Shown: in pieces, positions 40,640 to 42,219 of the stretch
Position numbering within the stretch: position 1 is the first letter of the stretch
Layout: the number at the start of each line of letters is the position of its first letter
Source of the DNA: JAVXAG01 sp036660615
Lineage (GTDB): Bacteria > Bacillota > Clostridia > Peptostreptococcales > Anaerovoracaceae
NCBI GenBank assembly: GCA_036660615.1
Contig: JAVXAG010000002.1
Coordinates: 1 to 42,219, forward strand
Direction of reading: 5' to 3'
DNA length: 42,219 nucleotides
Program-made: the position numbers and the translations under genes
Notes under the pieces: generated by a model
Seen by the model: only the letters and a program-made list of their open reading frames with translations
Databases searched by the model: none
Told to the model about the DNA's origin: nothing

Positions 40640-42022
40640 GTGAAAAAGTACGACATTATTATTGCTGGAGCAGGTGCCAGCGGGGTTTTTATGGCATACG
40701 AGCTGACAAAAAATAAAAACAACGCAAAAATACTTATGGTAGATAAAGGCGCACCTTTAGAAAAAAGAAATTGTCCTATAAAGGCAGGAAAAACTAAAAA
40801 TTGTATAATGTGTTCCCCATGTCATATTATGAATGGTTATGGCGGTGCAGGAACATTATCAGACGGAAAATACAATATTACCAATGAATTTGGGGGAAAC
40901 CTATACCAATATGTAGGAAGACATGAAGCCATGGAATTAATGGAGTACGTAGATAGTATTCTTTGTGAAATGGGTGGCGCGGATGCGAAGCTTTATTCAA
41001 CAGCTAGTTCTGAATTGAAAACAATAGCTCTACAAAACAATTTGCATTTGCTTGAAGCTAAGGTAAGACATCTTGGAACTGATAGAAATGTAATGATTTT
41101 AGGGCATATGTTTGATTACGTAAAAGATAGAATAGATATGGAATTTTATACTACTATTGAGTCGGTTGAGTCAATGGATAACGGTGAGTTTTTTGTAAAA
41201 ACAGATAAAGGCGAGGAATACTGTTGCAAGGATATGGTTCTTGCTACTGGTCGTTCTGGCTCAAAATGGATTTCAAAGATATGTGATACTTTTGGAATTG
41301 AACAACAGAAAAACCGCGTAGATATAGGTGTCAGGGTTGAGTTACCGGCAGAGGTTTTCAAACATATAACTGACGATGTTTACGAAAGCAAAATAGTATA
41401 CAAGACCGAACAGTATAACGATATGGTTAGAACTTTCTGTATGAACCCTTATGGGGAAGTTGTTTCGGAAAACACAAATGGAATTGTAACTGTAAACGGA
41501 CACAGCTACTCTGATCCCAAACTCCACACAGAGAACACTAACTTTGCACTATTAGTTTCAAACCATTTTACTAAACCATTTGAGGATAGCAACGAATATG
41601 GCGAATCAATTGCCAAACTCTCAAATATGTTGGGTGGTGGTGTATTGTTGCAAAGATTTGGAGATCTGGTAAAAGGTAGAAGAAGTAGTGATCGAAGAAT
41701 GGAAAAGTGCTTTACAAGACCGACATTGAAAGCGACACCAGGCGATTTGAGTCTAGTAATTCCAAAGCGTCAACTGGACAGCATTATCGAAATGATATAT
41801 GCTCTTGATAAAATTGCACCAGGAACAGCTAATGAGGATACGCTACTTTATGGAGTGGAAGTCAAGTTCTACAATTCAAAAGTCAAAGTAGATGAAAACT
41901 TGCAGACCTCAATTCCAGGGCTTTATGCACTGGGCGATGGTTCAGGTGTAACACACTCACTATCCCAAGCATCAGCTAGTGGCGTGTACGTCGGTAGAAT
42001 CTTGGCAGATAAATACAAATAA
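40640..42022 (+). CDS. FAD-dependent dehydrogenase
   Basis: This 460-residue flavoprotein has an N-terminal FAD-binding motif (IIAGAGASGVFMAYEL), a Cys-rich insert near residues 46-62 (NCPIKAGKTKNCIMCSPCH), then GYGGAGTLSDGKYN, a second dinucleotide-like region (LATGRSGSKWISKI) and a C-terminal FAD contact (GLYALGDGSGVTHSLSQASASG). It belongs to a group of uncharacterised FAD proteins found in anaerobes. The four cysteines could hold a cluster or form redox disulfides. The start is GTG with CGGAGA 8 bases upstream. A terminator follows. The substrate is unknown. Confidence 0.85.
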   Translation: MKKYDIIIAGAGASGVFMAYELTKNKNNAKILMVDKGAPLEKRNCPIKAGKTKNCIMCSPCHIMNGYGGAGTLSDGKYNITNEFGGNLYQYVGRHEAMELMEYVDSILCEMGGADAKLYSTASSELKTIALQNNLHLLEAKVRHLGTDRNVMILGHMFDYVKDRIDMEFYTTIESVESMDNGEFFVKTDKGEEYCCKDMVLATGRSGSKWISKICDTFGIEQQKNRVDIGVRVELPAEVFKHITDDVYESKIVYKTEQYNDMVRTFCMNPYGEVVSENTNGIVTVNGHSYSDPKLHTENTNFALLVSNHFTKPFEDSNEYGESIAKLSNMLGGGVLLQRFGDLVKGRRSSDRRMEKCFTRPTLKATPGDLSLVIPKRQLDSIIEMIYALDKIAPGTANEDTLLYGVEVKFYNSKVKVDENLQTSIPGLYALGDGSGVTHSLSQASASGVYVGRILADKYK

Positions 42023-42052
42023 AGACATATTACTATATCATTAAGAAGTTAA

Positions 42053-42080
42053 GAGCTGTGGATTACCATGGCTCTTTTTT
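42053..42080 (+). terminator. Rho-independent terminator after the FAD-dependent dehydrogenase
   Basis: GAGCTGTGG-atta-CCATGGCTC (two G-U pairs) followed by T6. The remaining bases to the window end show a CAGGAAA/TTTCCTG inverted repeat at 42193-42213 and no gene. Confidence 0.82.
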
Positions 42081-42219
42081 ATAGAAAATATCCCGATAAA
42101 AGTTAAATATTAGTACCAGAAAATCAATCGTGAAATAATGGGGAAGGTCCATAAAGCTGACATTGAAAACAGTAAAACCCGCTAATTCTTCCAGGAAAAA
42201 AATAATTTCCTGATTTGCT

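Noticed and set aside
42193..42213. CAGGAAA-aaaataa-TTTCCTG inverted repeat at the window end
   Set aside because: A hairpin is possible, but no T-run follows on either strand and no gene is visible to attach it to.

Overview
The window is about 42 kb of AT-rich DNA with strong AGGAGG-type ribosome binding sites, sigma-A-like promoters and tightly packed operons. Gene content (LIV-type amino-acid ABC transporter, two Feo iron systems, a butyryl/4-hydroxybutyrate-type CoA-transferase, VanG-like D-Ala-D-X ligase, NlpC/P60 and DacF-type wall enzymes, ECF S-component) points to an anaerobic, amino-acid-fermenting low-GC Firmicute of the class Clostridia. I do not assign a genus. A run of exactly 100 N at 31958-32057 is a scaffold gap, so linkage across it is assumed by the assembly and not seen.

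Layout. 1-1669: the 3' part of a GlnK-like sensor kinase and its GlnL/YcbB-type response regulator. 1670-4549: a rearranged, duplicated accessory patch. It holds a secreted protein of unknown function whose promoter, leader and signal-peptide start are copied from livJ, two diverged copies of a three-helix membrane protein, a truncated ISL3-type insertion sequence, and a second copy of the last 100 codons of the response regulator. 4550-9054: livJHMGF. 9328-11023: ECF S-component plus class V aminotransferase. 11224-14253: YtrA-type GntR regulator, ABC ATPase, a WG-repeat protein and an ABC permease. 14261-16955: a DtxR-type metalloregulator divergent from feoAB, with three copies of GTTAG-N6-CTAAC in the shared control region. 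16960-21517: AEC carrier, CoA-transferase, BrnQ, D-2-hydroxyacid dehydrogenase. 21662-24391: mntP, rph, rdgB, YihY/BrkB. 24536-26851: a FeoA-FeoB fusion. 26920-31869: TatD-type radical SAM protein, VanG-like ligase, DUF1287 protein, and two tandem G5-NlpC/P60 hydrolases. After the gap: serA divergent from serC, an apgM-like phosphomutase, two tandem dacF-like carboxypeptidases, uvrC, a DUF1292 protein, a 56-residue membrane protein on the minus strand, and an FAD-dependent dehydrogenase.

How they work together. The two-component pair next to livJ and the liv operon suggest amino-acid sensing and uptake. BrnQ, the CoA-transferase and the hydroxyacid dehydrogenase fit amino-acid or organic-acid fermentation. 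Iron import is duplicated, with only the first locus carrying the DtxR-type boxes. The 27.5-37.9 kb stretch is dominated by cell-wall synthesis and remodelling. The least explained parts are the secreted-protein/membrane-protein module at 1.8-4.4 kb and the WG-repeat protein placed between the ATPase and permease of an ABC exporter operon.
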